Source: an uncultured Sulfurovum sp. (GTDB taxonomy: Bacteria > Campylobacterota > Campylobacteria > Campylobacterales > Sulfurovaceae). From it: 64,000 nt of DNA. The notes beneath the pieces were generated by a model that had not been told where the DNA came from, did not search any database, and saw only the letters and a program-made list of their open reading frames with translations. The position numbers and the translations under genes are program-made. The stretch lies in the NCBI GenBank assembly GCA_902727915.1, contig CACVAU010000058.1:1-64000 (forward strand). The letters run 5' to 3'. Positions 44,048 to 52,920 of this stretch are shown here, in pieces (position 1 is the first letter of the stretch; every line of letters starts with the position of its first letter).

Positions 44048-44075
44048 TACCGTTTCAAATGAGAAAAGGAAAATA

Positions 44076-45128
44076 ATGTCAAATATAATATCTCAAAATA
44101 TTTTTGATTATGCTACATCAGAATTGAGTCAAGATGCATTTATCAGTTTATTAGTGGCTTGGTTTGATAGTGAAAAAGAAGAGTTAAGAGATATCTCAAA
44201 AAGTTTTATATCTTCTTTATATAATGAGTATTATAAGAAAAAATTAATTTTTAATAAAAATGCTTCTATCAAAATATATCAACAATATCATAAAATTGAT
44301 ATTTATTTTGAATTAATATCAAATGGTCAAAAAATTCCTTTTATTATTGAAGATAAAACTTGGACAGAACCACATTCAAACCAATTATTAAAATATGTTG
44401 ATAAAGTTTCTACTGCTACCATAGCTAAAGAAAAAATTATTAAAATATTTTTTAAAACAGGACATATTACTGAAAAAGATGAAGCTGAAACACTTGAAGC
44501 AGGATATGTAATTATAGATACAGGTTGGATATATAAATTTTTAGCTCAGTATGAAATAGAAAATAGTATTTTTAATGATTATAAAGAATATTTAAAGAAG
44601 AATTTTTATGAAAAGCTATATATAAATAATCAAAAAAAACAATTAAAAAATTGGACTACAAATGCTACTCATAATGGGTATGTCCAGTATGCAATAATTA
44701 AAGCAATTAAAGATGAATTGAAGGATAATATTTTATTTTGTCATACTAATCTTATTAAATTTACTCGAAATGGTAGACAATGGGATACTTGGTGGTCTTT
44801 TTATAATAATGGATTTAGTTTATTTGTAAAAATAAAGAAAATAGGAAAATTACATCGAATCCGATTAGTTAAATATTCACAAACTAAGATTCCTAGTGAA
44901 AGTAAACAGAAAAACCTAGAGAGGTTTTCTTTATTTATAAATGATTTTTTAGACTCAACAGAAAATAAAAATATTCAAAAAACAAAAAAGCCTAGAGGTC
45001 AAGCGAGAGAAATAGAAATAGCATTTTTAGAGCTTAATAACGAGTTACTTCTTAAAGATGTTGTCAAAGAGTTTTCTAATTTTATGCAGTTTTTTCTTGA
45101 AAAGTTAACAGAGAATGAATACCTTTGA
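44076..45128 (+). CDS. PD-(D/E)XK nuclease superfamily protein between inverted REP elements
   Basis: 350 residues from the ATG at 44076, with AAAGG upstream; a longer frame from 44031 starts inside REP element B and is rejected. The N-terminal half has LSQDAFISLLVAWFD, then IDIYFELISNGQKIPFIIEDKTWTEPHSNQLLKY, a D...E-D-K site of the PDDEXK_4 type. The C-terminal half is lysine-rich with tryptophan-rich RQWDTWWSFYNNGFS. Such proteins occur as orphan defence-island nucleases. The gene is cleanly bracketed by REP elements B and C. Confidence 0.75.
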   Translation: MSNIISQNIFDYATSELSQDAFISLLVAWFDSEKEELRDISKSFISSLYNEYYKKKLIFNKNASIKIYQQYHKIDIYFELISNGQKIPFIIEDKTWTEPHSNQLLKYVDKVSTATIAKEKIIKIFFKTGHITEKDEAETLEAGYVIIDTGWIYKFLAQYEIENSIFNDYKEYLKKNFYEKLYINNQKKQLKNWTTNATHNGYVQYAIIKAIKDELKDNILFCHTNLIKFTRNGRQWDTWWSFYNNGFSLFVKIKKIGKLHRIRLVKYSQTKIPSESKQKNLERFSLFINDFLDSTENKNIQKTKKPRGQAREIEIAFLELNNELLLKDVVKEFSNFMQFFLEKLTENEYL

Positions 45129-45151
45129 TAAAAATATAGTTGTTTCACTTA

Positions 45152-45220
45152 AAACCCTTTCGGAAAAAACCCTTCTATATGCAAACTTTCTTTCATGGTG
45201 CGTTGAAAACAGCACCCTAC
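45152..45220 (-). repeat. Two-hairpin REP-like element C (inverted)
   Basis: On the minus strand: CTAC/GTAG foot at 45217-45220, hairpin arms GGTGC/GCACC identical to element B, spacer, then CC-GAAA-GG at 45156-45163. It is the inverted partner of element B with the nuclease gene between. Confidence 0.65.
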
Positions 45221-45301
45221 GGAAATATGACAAAATGACATATTTTAAACAAAAAATATTTTTTAATGTTGAACTATTGAAAAGCTATAAAGGTATTAAT
45301 A

Positions 45302-46339
45302 ATGTCTAAAATCCAAACAACAGAATATAAAGAATTTATACAAAGAATTAAAGTAAAAGCACAACAAGCACAGATAAAAGCATCGGTTCGTGTAAATAGT
45401 ACATTGATAGAGTTTTATTGGGAATTGGGTAGTGAGATTGTTGAGAAACAGAAACGTTCTAAGTGGGGAAGTTTATTTCTTACAAATATGAGTCAAGATT
45501 TGACGCATGAATTTCCAAATATGAAAGGGTTTTCTAAACGGAATTTAGAACTTATACGTAAGTGGTACTTGTACTATTCTGAATACGAATCAATTACGAA
45601 ACAAGCTGTTTCGCAATTGCCTTTAATCCCATGGGGACATAATATTGTTATTATGCAGAAGAGTAAAAATATAGAAGAAGCTCTTTTCTATGTACAAAAA
45701 ACGATAGAAAACAATTGGAGTCGAAGTGTCTTAGTTCATCAAGTTGAAAGTTTACTTTATGAGAGACAAGGTAAAGCATTAAGTAACTTTTCAAGTACAT
45801 TACCTAAGCCTCAATCAGACTTAGCAAATGAGATTTTGAAAGACCCCTATAACTTTGATTTTTTGACTTTAACAGAGGATTATAAAGAACGTGAATTAGA
45901 GAATGCATTGATTGAAAATGTAAGTTCATTTCTTTTAGAACTAGGCTCAGGTTTTGCATTTATAGGAAAACAGAAGCATATTCAAGTAGGTGAACGAGAT
46001 TTTTACATTGATTTACTTTTTTATCATACACAGATGCATTGTTATGTGGTTATTGAACTCAAAACAGTTGATTTTGAACCAGAGTTTGCAGGTAAATTAA
46101 ATTTCTATTTGAAAGCTGTGGACATGGAAATAAAAAGTGATAAAGATGAGCCAACAATTGGAATACTTCTCTGTAAAGGGAAAGATAAAACATTGGTTGA
46201 ATATGCACTAAGTGACATACATAAGCCTATGGGTGTTTCAGAGTATGAACTCACACATGTTCTTCCTAAAGAGCTGGAATCATCTTTACCATCTATTGAA
46301 GCCATAGAAGAAGAACTAAACAGTATAAAGGACAATTAA
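45302..46339 (+). CDS. DUF1016/YhcG-family PD-(D/E)XK nuclease-domain protein (copy 2)
   Basis: 345 residues; paralogue of the protein at 27198. DUF1016 N-terminus with LIEFYWELGSEIVEKQ and FSKRNLELIRKWYLYY; nuclease part ERDFYIDLLFYHTQMHCYVVIELKTVDF with D...E-x-K. C-terminus TIGILLCKGKDKTLVEYAL. Moderate identity to copy 1, so not a recent duplicate. It ends 2 bases before the TRAP permease start. Confidence 0.88.
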   Translation: MSKIQTTEYKEFIQRIKVKAQQAQIKASVRVNSTLIEFYWELGSEIVEKQKRSKWGSLFLTNMSQDLTHEFPNMKGFSKRNLELIRKWYLYYSEYESITKQAVSQLPLIPWGHNIVIMQKSKNIEEALFYVQKTIENNWSRSVLVHQVESLLYERQGKALSNFSSTLPKPQSDLANEILKDPYNFDFLTLTEDYKERELENALIENVSSFLLELGSGFAFIGKQKHIQVGERDFYIDLLFYHTQMHCYVVIELKTVDFEPEFAGKLNFYLKAVDMEIKSDKDEPTIGILLCKGKDKTLVEYALSDIHKPMGVSEYELTHVLPKELESSLPSIEAIEEELNSIKDN

Positions 46340-46341
46340 AC

Positions 46342-48195
46342 TTGACCCATCACATCGACACCCTAACCAAAAAAACAGGCAATCTAACAGCCATATTAGC
46401 AATAATCCTAGCCCTACTAATAGGCTACGATGCTATGATGCGTTATGCATTTTCAGCAGGTTCAATAGCTCTACAAGAAGTTGAGTGGCATATCTTTGAC
46501 ATTATATTTCTCTTTGGGCTTTCCTATGCTTTGAAACATGATAAACATGTTCGTGTGGATATCTTTTTTGCTTCTTACTCAGAGCAGACTAAAGCCATGG
46601 TTCAGATTTTTTCTATGTTGTTTTTACTTATTCCTTTTTCTCTACACTTTTTACATGGCTCTTATGACATGGCAGTTCAATCTTTTGTGCAAAATGAAGT
46701 CTCTTCTGATCCGGGTGGGTTGGGGTATCGGTTTCTTATCAAAGGGGTGTTGTTTGTAGCCTTTATTTTGTTGGTGCTTCAAGCTCTTTCAGAGATTATA
46801 AAAGCCTATGCTAAATTGGACTCTAAGCGAAACCTGTTAATAGGTTTTTTACTTATTGCTTTGTTTTTAGCATTCTCAGCACTGGACATGGCTTTTTGGA
46901 TTGACCCTTTATGGTTGATGTTTTTACTGACACTCTTTTTACTTATGTCAGGTTTTCAAGTTGCCTTTGTTTTTGCTGGGGTGGCGCTCTTTTTCTCGTT
47001 GATTTCTGATGAGTTAGGCTTACATGCTTTAGACATGTTACCTTACCGTGTTTATGGGATTATGGGAAATATAACGCTTATGTCTGTCCCACTCTTTATT
47101 TTGATGGGATTGATTTTGGAGAAGTCTAAAATGGCTGAAAACCTTTTGCTTTCTATGGGGAAACTTTTTGGAGGTCTTCGTGGTGGTTTGGCTATTTCTG
47201 TGGTAGTGGTTGGGGCTATTTTGGCTGCGAGTACAGGAATAGTTGGAGCATCGGTAGTAATGATGTCTTTGATTGCTTTGCCATTGATGTTAAAACATAA
47301 CTACTCTCCTCAGTTGGCTACAGGGTCTATAGCAGCTTCAGGGACTTTGGGACAGATTATTCCTCCTTCTATTGTGTTGATTGTATTGGGTGATCAGATG
47401 CATCTATCGGTGGGAGATTTGTTTAAAGCAGCTGTGGTTCCTGGGATGATTTTGATAGGGCTTTATATTTTATATATTTTGATTTATGCCTATTTTAACA
47501 AAGAAACTGCACCAGCCATTCCTAATGATGAACCTTATGGAGAAGTGCTTAAAGAGGCATTGAAAGTTATTACACCACCACTTTTACTTATAGGGGCTGT
47601 TTTGGGTTCCATATTTGCTGGGATTGCTTCACCAACTGAGTCAGCAGCCATTGGGGTTTTAGGGGCAATGGTTTTGGCTTTTTTAAATGGTCAATTCTCA
47701 CTTGAATTACTGCGTTATGCTTCTACGGAAACGGTAAAATTAACTTCAATGATATTTATGATACTCATAGGTGCAACAGCTTTTTCATTGGTTTTTAACG
47801 AGCTTGGTGGAGACACAATGGCAATGCAGTTTTTCCAAGAGGAAGTAGGTAATAAATGGATGTTTATTCTTATTGCCATGGCAGTTATATTTTTCTTAGG
47901 ATTCTTTATAGACTTTATTGAGATAGCTTTTGTGGTTGTGCCTATTTTAGTGCCGATTGCTCATGCATTTGGGATTGACCCTATTTGGTTTGCCATATTG
48001 ATAGCCATGAACTTACAGGCTTCCTTTTTGACACCACCTTTTGGGTTTGCACTGTTTTACTTAAAAGGGGCTGCTGGAAACCTAGTAACTACGGCACAGA
48101 TTTACAAAGGAGTACTTCCTTTTATTGCTTTACAGCTTTTAGCACTTTTAATTATAGTATTATTTCCAGATTTAATTTATTTATTTAGTGAATAG
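46342..48195 (+). CDS. TRAP transporter fused permease (DctQM)
   Basis: 617 residues. The first ~150 form the small DctQ part (YDAMMRYAFSAGSIALQEVEWHIF, RVDIFF), fused to the large DctM part with about 12 helices (GVSVVMMSLIALPLML region, GTLGQIIPPSIVLIVLGDQ, SPTESAAIGVLGA, LTPPFGFALFYLKG). Uses a sodium gradient to import organic acids or similar. It starts with TTG without a strong ribosome site, right after the DUF1016 stop, and no DctP binding protein is near. The start may have been trimmed by island insertion. Confidence 0.88.
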   Translation: MTHHIDTLTKKTGNLTAILAIILALLIGYDAMMRYAFSAGSIALQEVEWHIFDIIFLFGLSYALKHDKHVRVDIFFASYSEQTKAMVQIFSMLFLLIPFSLHFLHGSYDMAVQSFVQNEVSSDPGGLGYRFLIKGVLFVAFILLVLQALSEIIKAYAKLDSKRNLLIGFLLIALFLAFSALDMAFWIDPLWLMFLLTLFLLMSGFQVAFVFAGVALFFSLISDELGLHALDMLPYRVYGIMGNITLMSVPLFILMGLILEKSKMAENLLLSMGKLFGGLRGGLAISVVVVGAILAASTGIVGASVVMMSLIALPLMLKHNYSPQLATGSIAASGTLGQIIPPSIVLIVLGDQMHLSVGDLFKAAVVPGMILIGLYILYILIYAYFNKETAPAIPNDEPYGEVLKEALKVITPPLLLIGAVLGSIFAGIASPTESAAIGVLGAMVLAFLNGQFSLELLRYASTETVKLTSMIFMILIGATAFSLVFNELGGDTMAMQFFQEEVGNKWMFILIAMAVIFFLGFFIDFIEIAFVVVPILVPIAHAFGIDPIWFAILIAMNLQASFLTPPFGFALFYLKGAAGNLVTTAQIYKGVLPFIALQLLALLIIVLFPDLIYLFSE

Positions 48196-48207
48196 GAGAT
48201 AAAAATA

Positions 48208-48420
48208 ATGGATAATGAATTTAAAATAGAACTCACCGAGGATAAAGTAAGAAATTTAAAGTTTTATGCTGAACTCTTAAATAAAGATATAAATACAATA
48301 TTAGATGAAGCACTTACGAAATATTTTGAAGAAGAAGAGGAGAGGCTCATCGCCAAAGATCAAAGTAGTACGACTTTTGACTATGATGAGTTTTGGGACA
48401 GTGTGGACTTAGATGATTAA
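48208..48420 (+). CDS. Small acidic protein, possible ribbon-helix-helix type
   Basis: 70 residues: FKIELTEDKVRNLKFYAELL then DINTILDEALTKYFEEEEER resembles an RHH/antitoxin core with an acidic tail (TTFDYDEFWDSVDLDD). GGAGATAAAA precedes the ATG. No toxin gene follows on the same strand. Listed as hypothetical. Confidence 0.55.
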   Translation: MDNEFKIELTEDKVRNLKFYAELLNKDINTILDEALTKYFEEEEERLIAKDQSSTTFDYDEFWDSVDLDD

Positions 48421-48435
48421 CACTTAATTGGGTTT

Positions 48436-49029
48436 TTATTTTAGTATACTTTCTTCAGCTAGTTTAGTGCTTTGTACCTCTTCGTAGTTATGCATTGAAC
48501 CAATAAGTTTTCCACCTTCATGGGTCTTAATATTTTTAATTGTTATTTCTCCCTCAACTGAACCTTGGCTACCAACTTCCAAAAGTTCTGAAGCTGTTAC
48601 TTTGCCTTTGAGGTAACCATTGACCAAAATATTTTTACTTTTTATACTTTCTGCATTGACTACACCCGTTGTTTCAATGTTGATTTCGTCCTTGGCTTCA
48701 ATTGATCCTTCGGCTTTTCCTGAAATTAACAGTTGTTTAACTCTGATTTCGTGAGATATTACACCATTTGACATTACTTCTAAGGTATCACAAAAGACTG
48801 AACCATCGAGTTTTCCGTTGATAATAACATTGGTTGCATTGATGGTTCCATTTACTGTACCATCTTGACCAATAATGACTGAAGTGACTGAAATATCTCC
48901 ATTTAAAATACCTTCAACTTGCACATCTCCTGTTCCTTTAAGATTACCACTAATTTCAATCTCTTTTGCAATGTGGGTATTTTTGCTATTTGTTGTTGAA
49001 CCTGTTGTTTTTTTATTTCCCTTGAACAT
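48436..49029 (-). CDS. Bactofilin
   Basis: 197 residues from the start at 49029, preceded on the minus strand by AAGGAAATTA; a longer frame from 49077 is not used. The core is a right-handed beta-helix with short repeats (ISGNLKGTGDVQVEGILNGDI, VNGTINATNVIINGKLDGSV, EGSIEAKDEINIETTG). Bactofilins polymerise without nucleotide and shape the cell or anchor envelope machinery. The helical shape of Campylobacterota often depends on one. Full length. Confidence 0.92.
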   Translation of the reverse strand: MFKGNKKTTGSTTNSKNTHIAKEIEISGNLKGTGDVQVEGILNGDISVTSVIIGQDGTVNGTINATNVIINGKLDGSVFCDTLEVMSNGVISHEIRVKQLLISGKAEGSIEAKDEINIETTGVVNAESIKSKNILVNGYLKGKVTASELLEVGSQGSVEGEITIKNIKTHEGGKLIGSMHNYEEVQSTKLAEESILK

Positions 49030-49206
49030 TAATTTCCTTTGTATAGAAGATAAATTTCGCCATATATTATAAGACATTATAATATAAAATAAGTTTAATT
49101 TTTAATTATAGATTTTAGTTTTTTTATATTTATTTATGTTTTTTTTAGTTTAAAGTTTTATTAATTATAAATTCTACTGGTTTTATGATATTTTTTTGAC
49201 AGATAC

Positions 49207-49237
49207 TTTTAGTTAGAATTAAAGCATGTAACTAAAA
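49207..49237 (+). promoter_or_regulatory. Inverted repeat upstream of a small gene
   Basis: TTTTAGTTA and TAACTAAAA are perfect 9-bp arms separated by 13 bases, about 22 bases ahead of the ATG at 49260. It could be a regulator site or a leader hairpin. Confidence 0.35.
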
Positions 49238-49259
49238 TCAATTAAAAAGGCTGTATAAA

Positions 49260-49472
49260 ATGGGACAGGATAGAGAATTAAATCAAGTAAACATTATTCA
49301 AAATGCACTTAGTGGATATGTAGGTTTTACATCTGGTGAAAAAAAATATTTTAGTGCGAATCTTTCAGAATGGGTTTCAGAAGATAAGAATTTAGACTTA
49401 CTAATTTCAAAGTCTTCTGAAATTTCTTTAGATGTTAGACCTTTCCTTAAACAGAATGGACTTTTAGTTTAA
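49260..49472 (+). CDS. Small hypothetical protein
   Basis: 70 residues with segments LNQVNIIQNALSGYVGFTSG and FSANLSEWVSEDKN. No membrane segment. A palindromic repeat lies just upstream of the AAGG ribosome site. Its end overlaps the L,D-transpeptidase stop by 9 bases. No family recognised. Confidence 0.5.
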   Translation: MGQDRELNQVNIIQNALSGYVGFTSGEKKYFSANLSEWVSEDKNLDLLISKSSEISLDVRPFLKQNGLLV

Positions 49473-50198
49473 TTTTACTTTTACCATTTCTTCTTGTGGT
49501 AGTTGTAGTAAAAGTGGCTTTTTTTCTTCATCAAGCCACTTTAAAATGGTGATAATTTCATCTTCTAACATGGCTGTACATCCAGCTGTTCCTCTTCCAC
49601 TTTCATGTTTAATATGTATGAATATACAGGACCCAGCTTGGGCTATTTGTTGGGGGTTATGATTGACGGTAATACCATATTTATAAAGGTTGTTGTTGAG
49701 TTTCATATGTTCAAAACTTTTGTAATCTTTGACTGTTTCTTTGGCATCAATAATTTGATTGTACCATTGTGAATGACTATCATCAACACAGTGATCAGAC
49801 TTTTTGTAGTTTGCGTAGGGAAAGTTCATTGTGAAACCTGTTGAAGTATAACCAAAACCATGACCTAAAGAAAAAAGTCCAGCAGGTGCTTTACCATCAC
49901 CTTCTTTTTTGATGTATTTTGCATTTTTAGGTGTTATATGTAAGCCTTTACCCCATCCTAAACCATTTCTTCCAATCACAAGGTTAATACTTTTTCCTAT
50001 TTTTTGCCATTTTGTAGCATTTCGTTCATAGCGTTGTAAGTTAGCCTCTTTTGTAGACCAATCACTCGTACTTACAAGAATGAGTTGAGAAGTGTCTGTA
50101 GGAATTTGAATCGTTGAATTTGTTTCTGTGTTATTAGCAGAGAGGTTTAGCGAGGAAAAGAGTAGAAAGCTAAGAGAGATAAGGGTAAGTTTTTTCAT
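49464..50198 (-). CDS. L,D-transpeptidase-like (YkuD) periplasmic protein
   Basis: 244 residues with signal peptide. The catalytic pattern is visible: a histidine in GHGFGYTSTGF, CIFIHIKHESGRGTAGCTAML with the nucleophile cysteine after S/T-x-x-x-G-C. Family members cross-link or trim peptidoglycan, or act as carboxypeptidases. Divergent from nhaC. Confidence 0.85.
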   Translation of the reverse strand: MKKLTLISLSFLLFSSLNLSANNTETNSTIQIPTDTSQLILVSTSDWSTKEANLQRYERNATKWQKIGKSINLVIGRNGLGWGKGLHITPKNAKYIKKEGDGKAPAGLFSLGHGFGYTSTGFTMNFPYANYKKSDHCVDDSHSQWYNQIIDAKETVKDYKSFEHMKLNNNLYKYGITVNHNPQQIAQAGSCIFIHIKHESGRGTAGCTAMLEDEIITILKWLDEEKKPLLLQLPQEEMVKVKLN

Positions 50199-50203
50199 TA
50201 TGA

Positions 50204-50209
50204 TATAAT
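50204..50209 (+). promoter_or_regulatory. -10 box of the NhaC gene
   Basis: TATAAT 31 bases ahead of the ATG at 50241; AGAGGAGA is the ribosome site. Confidence 0.5.
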
Positions 50210-50240
50210 CCTAATTATTAATTTATATAGAGGAGAAACT

Positions 50241-51686
50241 ATGGAAGATTTAGGGTTCCTGTCGGTACTCATTCCACTTTTCATCATCATTATGGCAATT
50301 ATAACAAAAGATGTCGTGGTCTCATTACTTTCGGGCATTTTTTTAGGAGAATTACTACTGCATAATCTTAACCCTTTTATCGCAATGATTGAATTGTTAG
50401 AAGGCATCGTAAGGCTTTTTTCTGAAGGTTGGATAACCAAAACACTTATTTTTGCATTGTTGGTAGGGGCTATTATTAAACTCATCTCACGTTCTGGTGG
50501 GGTTGAAGGATTTGTGTTCTATTTGAGTGCAAAGCAACAAGCTGTTGATTCTCCAAAAGGGGCATTGTTTTTAGCTTATGTATTAGGTATTGTTATCTTT
50601 ATAGAGTCTTCTATTACAGCACTGGTTGCTGGTACTGTGGCTCGACCTCTTTGTGATAAAAATGCTGTCAGTAGAGCAAAACTTGCTTTTGTTTGTGATT
50701 CTACTTCAGCTCCTATTTGTTCACTTATTCCTTTTAATGCTTGGGGTGCATTATTGTTGGGTTTAATTCTTGCAGAAATTGAAAGGAATGTGATAGGAGG
50801 AAATAATATGAGTCTTTTAATTGATTCTATATTGTTCAATTTTTATTCTCTTATTATTTTAGTAATTGTTTTTTTGGTTATATTCTTTGATATTAATATT
50901 GGCAGTATGCGTGATGCAAAAGTGTATAAGTTTGAAGAAGAAGTAAGCATAAAAAGAGAATATAAATCACCTCTTCTTATGGTTCTACCCATACTCTTTT
51001 TAATTATTTTAGTACCCATATCTTTGTATTATACGGGCTTAGAACCTTATGGTTTAGTGAATTTTGAACATAAAACCATGCAAGAAACTTTGATAACTGT
51101 ACGCGATATTATGATGAACGGTTCAGGGTCTACCTCTGTATTTTATGCTGTTATTGGGAGTTTATTTTTTACTTATATATATTATATACTTACTGGAAAT
51201 ATGAAACATAAAGTTTATTTTTCTACACTTTATGAGGGAATTTCTGACATGATTCCAATTGTTGTTATTTTGATTTTAGCATTTTTTATTGGAGATATTA
51301 TTCAAAATTTGGGTACAGCTAAGTATATTGCCACAGAAGTTAAAGCTGCATCACTTCCTCTTTATTTATTACCTTTACTTATTTTTTGGGTAGCAGGATT
51401 AACAGCATTTTCTACAGGAACATCTTGGGGAACTTTTTCAATTATGATGCCCATTGCTTTGGGTTTAGCAGGAACATTGGACTTGAATATTGCGTTAATG
51501 ATAGGTGCTGTGATTTCAGGAGGAATTTTTGGTGACCATGTTTCACCGATTTCAGATACAACCATTATCTCTTCAATGGCAGCAGGTTGTGATCATATTG
51601 AACATGTACGTACACAAATACCTTATGCACTTATAGGTGCTTTCTTTGCTTCATTATGTTATTTGTTTTTTGGATATTTAAATTAA
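50241..51686 (+). CDS. Na+/H+ antiporter, NhaC family
   Basis: 481 residues, about 11-12 hydrophobic helices. The NhaC region includes SRSGGVEGFVFYLS, FCDSTSAPICSLIPFNAWGALL-type segment (as DSTSAPICSLIPFNAWGALL) and SGGIFGDHVSPISDTTIISS near the C-terminus. Exchanges sodium for protons across the inner membrane for pH and salt tolerance. Complete. Confidence 0.88.
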   Translation: MEDLGFLSVLIPLFIIIMAIITKDVVVSLLSGIFLGELLLHNLNPFIAMIELLEGIVRLFSEGWITKTLIFALLVGAIIKLISRSGGVEGFVFYLSAKQQAVDSPKGALFLAYVLGIVIFIESSITALVAGTVARPLCDKNAVSRAKLAFVCDSTSAPICSLIPFNAWGALLLGLILAEIERNVIGGNNMSLLIDSILFNFYSLIILVIVFLVIFFDINIGSMRDAKVYKFEEEVSIKREYKSPLLMVLPILFLIILVPISLYYTGLEPYGLVNFEHKTMQETLITVRDIMMNGSGSTSVFYAVIGSLFFTYIYYILTGNMKHKVYFSTLYEGISDMIPIVVILILAFFIGDIIQNLGTAKYIATEVKAASLPLYLLPLLIFWVAGLTAFSTGTSWGTFSIMMPIALGLAGTLDLNIALMIGAVISGGIFGDHVSPISDTTIISSMAAGCDHIEHVRTQIPYALIGAFFASLCYLFFGYLN

Positions 51687-51748
51687 AAAAGGAAGAGAAA
51701 GGTGAGGAAGAGTTACTTATAAAAGTAACTCTTGATTTAAGATTTAAA

Positions 51749-52111
51749 TTAAGCTTTTGTTGCTTCTTTTGTTGTCTCTTTTGCTGTATCAGTAGCTTCA
51801 TTTTTAACATCATCTACAGAATCTTTTACATCATCAAAAGAGTCTCTCATTGAGTCAGTCATGTCAGTCATTACATCTCTCATAGAGTCTGTCATGTCTC
51901 TCATTGTATCTGTCATATCTGTCATCATATCACCCATTGGAAATGTTGAGTTTGATGTTTTACCATCTTCATCTTTTACTGCATCTCTCATAGAATCAGT
52001 TACATCTCTTACAGAATCTGTCATGTCTGTCATCATGTCTGATATAAAGTTAGCATTGGCTGCTGTCATCATTGTTGCTGTTAAACCTATAATTAGTAAA
52101 AATTTTTTCAT
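51749..52111 (-). CDS. Secreted short-repeat protein (MTDMTDSMRD type)
   Basis: 120 residues. Signal peptide MKKFLLIIGLTATMMTAANA, then about seven 7-11-residue repeats around MTDMTDSMRD (also SVRDVTDSMRDAV, DTMRDMTDSMRD) and a charged tail with KDSVDDVKNEATDTAKETTK. The heptad spacing suggests an amphipathic helix or coiled coil, similar in style to LEA/apolipoprotein-like stress proteins. No family name. It lies alone. Confidence 0.65.
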   Translation of the reverse strand: MKKFLLIIGLTATMMTAANANFISDMMTDMTDSVRDVTDSMRDAVKDEDGKTSNSTFPMGDMMTDMTDTMRDMTDSMRDVMTDMTDSMRDSFDDVKDSVDDVKNEATDTAKETTKEATKA

Positions 52112-52199
52112 CGTCGTTGCCTTTGTTATTTTTTCTTGCTGTAATTATAATAGTTATTAGTTTAAATAATACTTATTTTTTTATTAAATTAATTTTTTT

Positions 52200-52781
52200 T
52201 TACTTATTGCGCATTTTATTAATGGTTAAAAGTTTACAAGAGTTTTCTAAAATGGCTACTTTTTTTACCATTTCTCGTAAATCTCTGGCATAGGAAATGA
52301 GTCCAAAACCTCGAATTAGTAAAAGTTGGGTATTGTTTTTTTCAAAATAGTCTGCAATTTCATGGGGAGCGCGTTCTTCCCAATCATCAAAACTTCTTGG
52401 ATTATAGACATGCACTTCTTTTAAGATATTATATCCATAGTAATCTCTAGGGATTATGATGTCATTATCAAAAGAGTATGCTGTGGTATAAGGAGGCATG
52501 GTATAAGAGATATATTTGGCATTGGGTAGGGCGTTATAAAGTTCTGAATGTATTTGTGCATCGGTTGAGGCTTCTTTCCAACGGTAATCCTGTCTTGTAT
52601 TACACGTTAATCGTATAAAGCCATCTTGATTGACTTCATCTAAGATGATTTCTTTTTTATTAATAACAAAGGCATGAATATCTGTTTTTGCTGAAAGTGA
52701 ACCATGAAAGACACCAAAATAATTTTTGGCAAATAGAGAGTGTGAAATATGTTGTAATTCTTTAAGGAGGTGTGAATCCAT
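52200..52781 (-). CDS. Class II aldolase/adducin-like protein
   Basis: 193 residues. N-terminal LLKELQHISHSLFAKNYFGVFHGSLSAK with the class II aldolase phosphate-loop position (HGSLSAK), central HSELYNALPNAKYISYTMPPYTTAYS where the zinc-binding H-x-H is not present in the classical form, and LLIRGFGLISYARDLREMVKKVAILENS. Possibly a non-metal relative; enzymatic activity doubtful. Alone on the minus strand. Confidence 0.65.
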   Translation of the reverse strand: MDSHLLKELQHISHSLFAKNYFGVFHGSLSAKTDIHAFVINKKEIILDEVNQDGFIRLTCNTRQDYRWKEASTDAQIHSELYNALPNAKYISYTMPPYTTAYSFDNDIIIPRDYYGYNILKEVHVYNPRSFDDWEERAPHEIADYFEKNNTQLLLIRGFGLISYARDLREMVKKVAILENSCKLLTINKMRNK

Positions 52782-52920
52782 CTATTTATAATCCTATTGA
52801 TATTTATATGTTTTTATAATTATAACAAAAGTTATAAAGCTTAAGTTATAGTTACTTTAAGCTCGAAAGCTTAATATTCTATGGTAGTTTATAAGAATAT
52901 ATATAGAATAAGGAGAGTAA

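Noticed and set aside
45115..45309. 64-codon frame between the REP-flanked nuclease and DUF1016 copy 2
   Set aside because: It runs through REP element C, overlaps both neighbours and has no family-like sequence; likely not a gene.
51749..52111. Short DNA repeats considered as a CRISPR array
   Set aside because: The repeats are in-frame parts of a coding sequence without spacers of constant size, and no cas genes are near.
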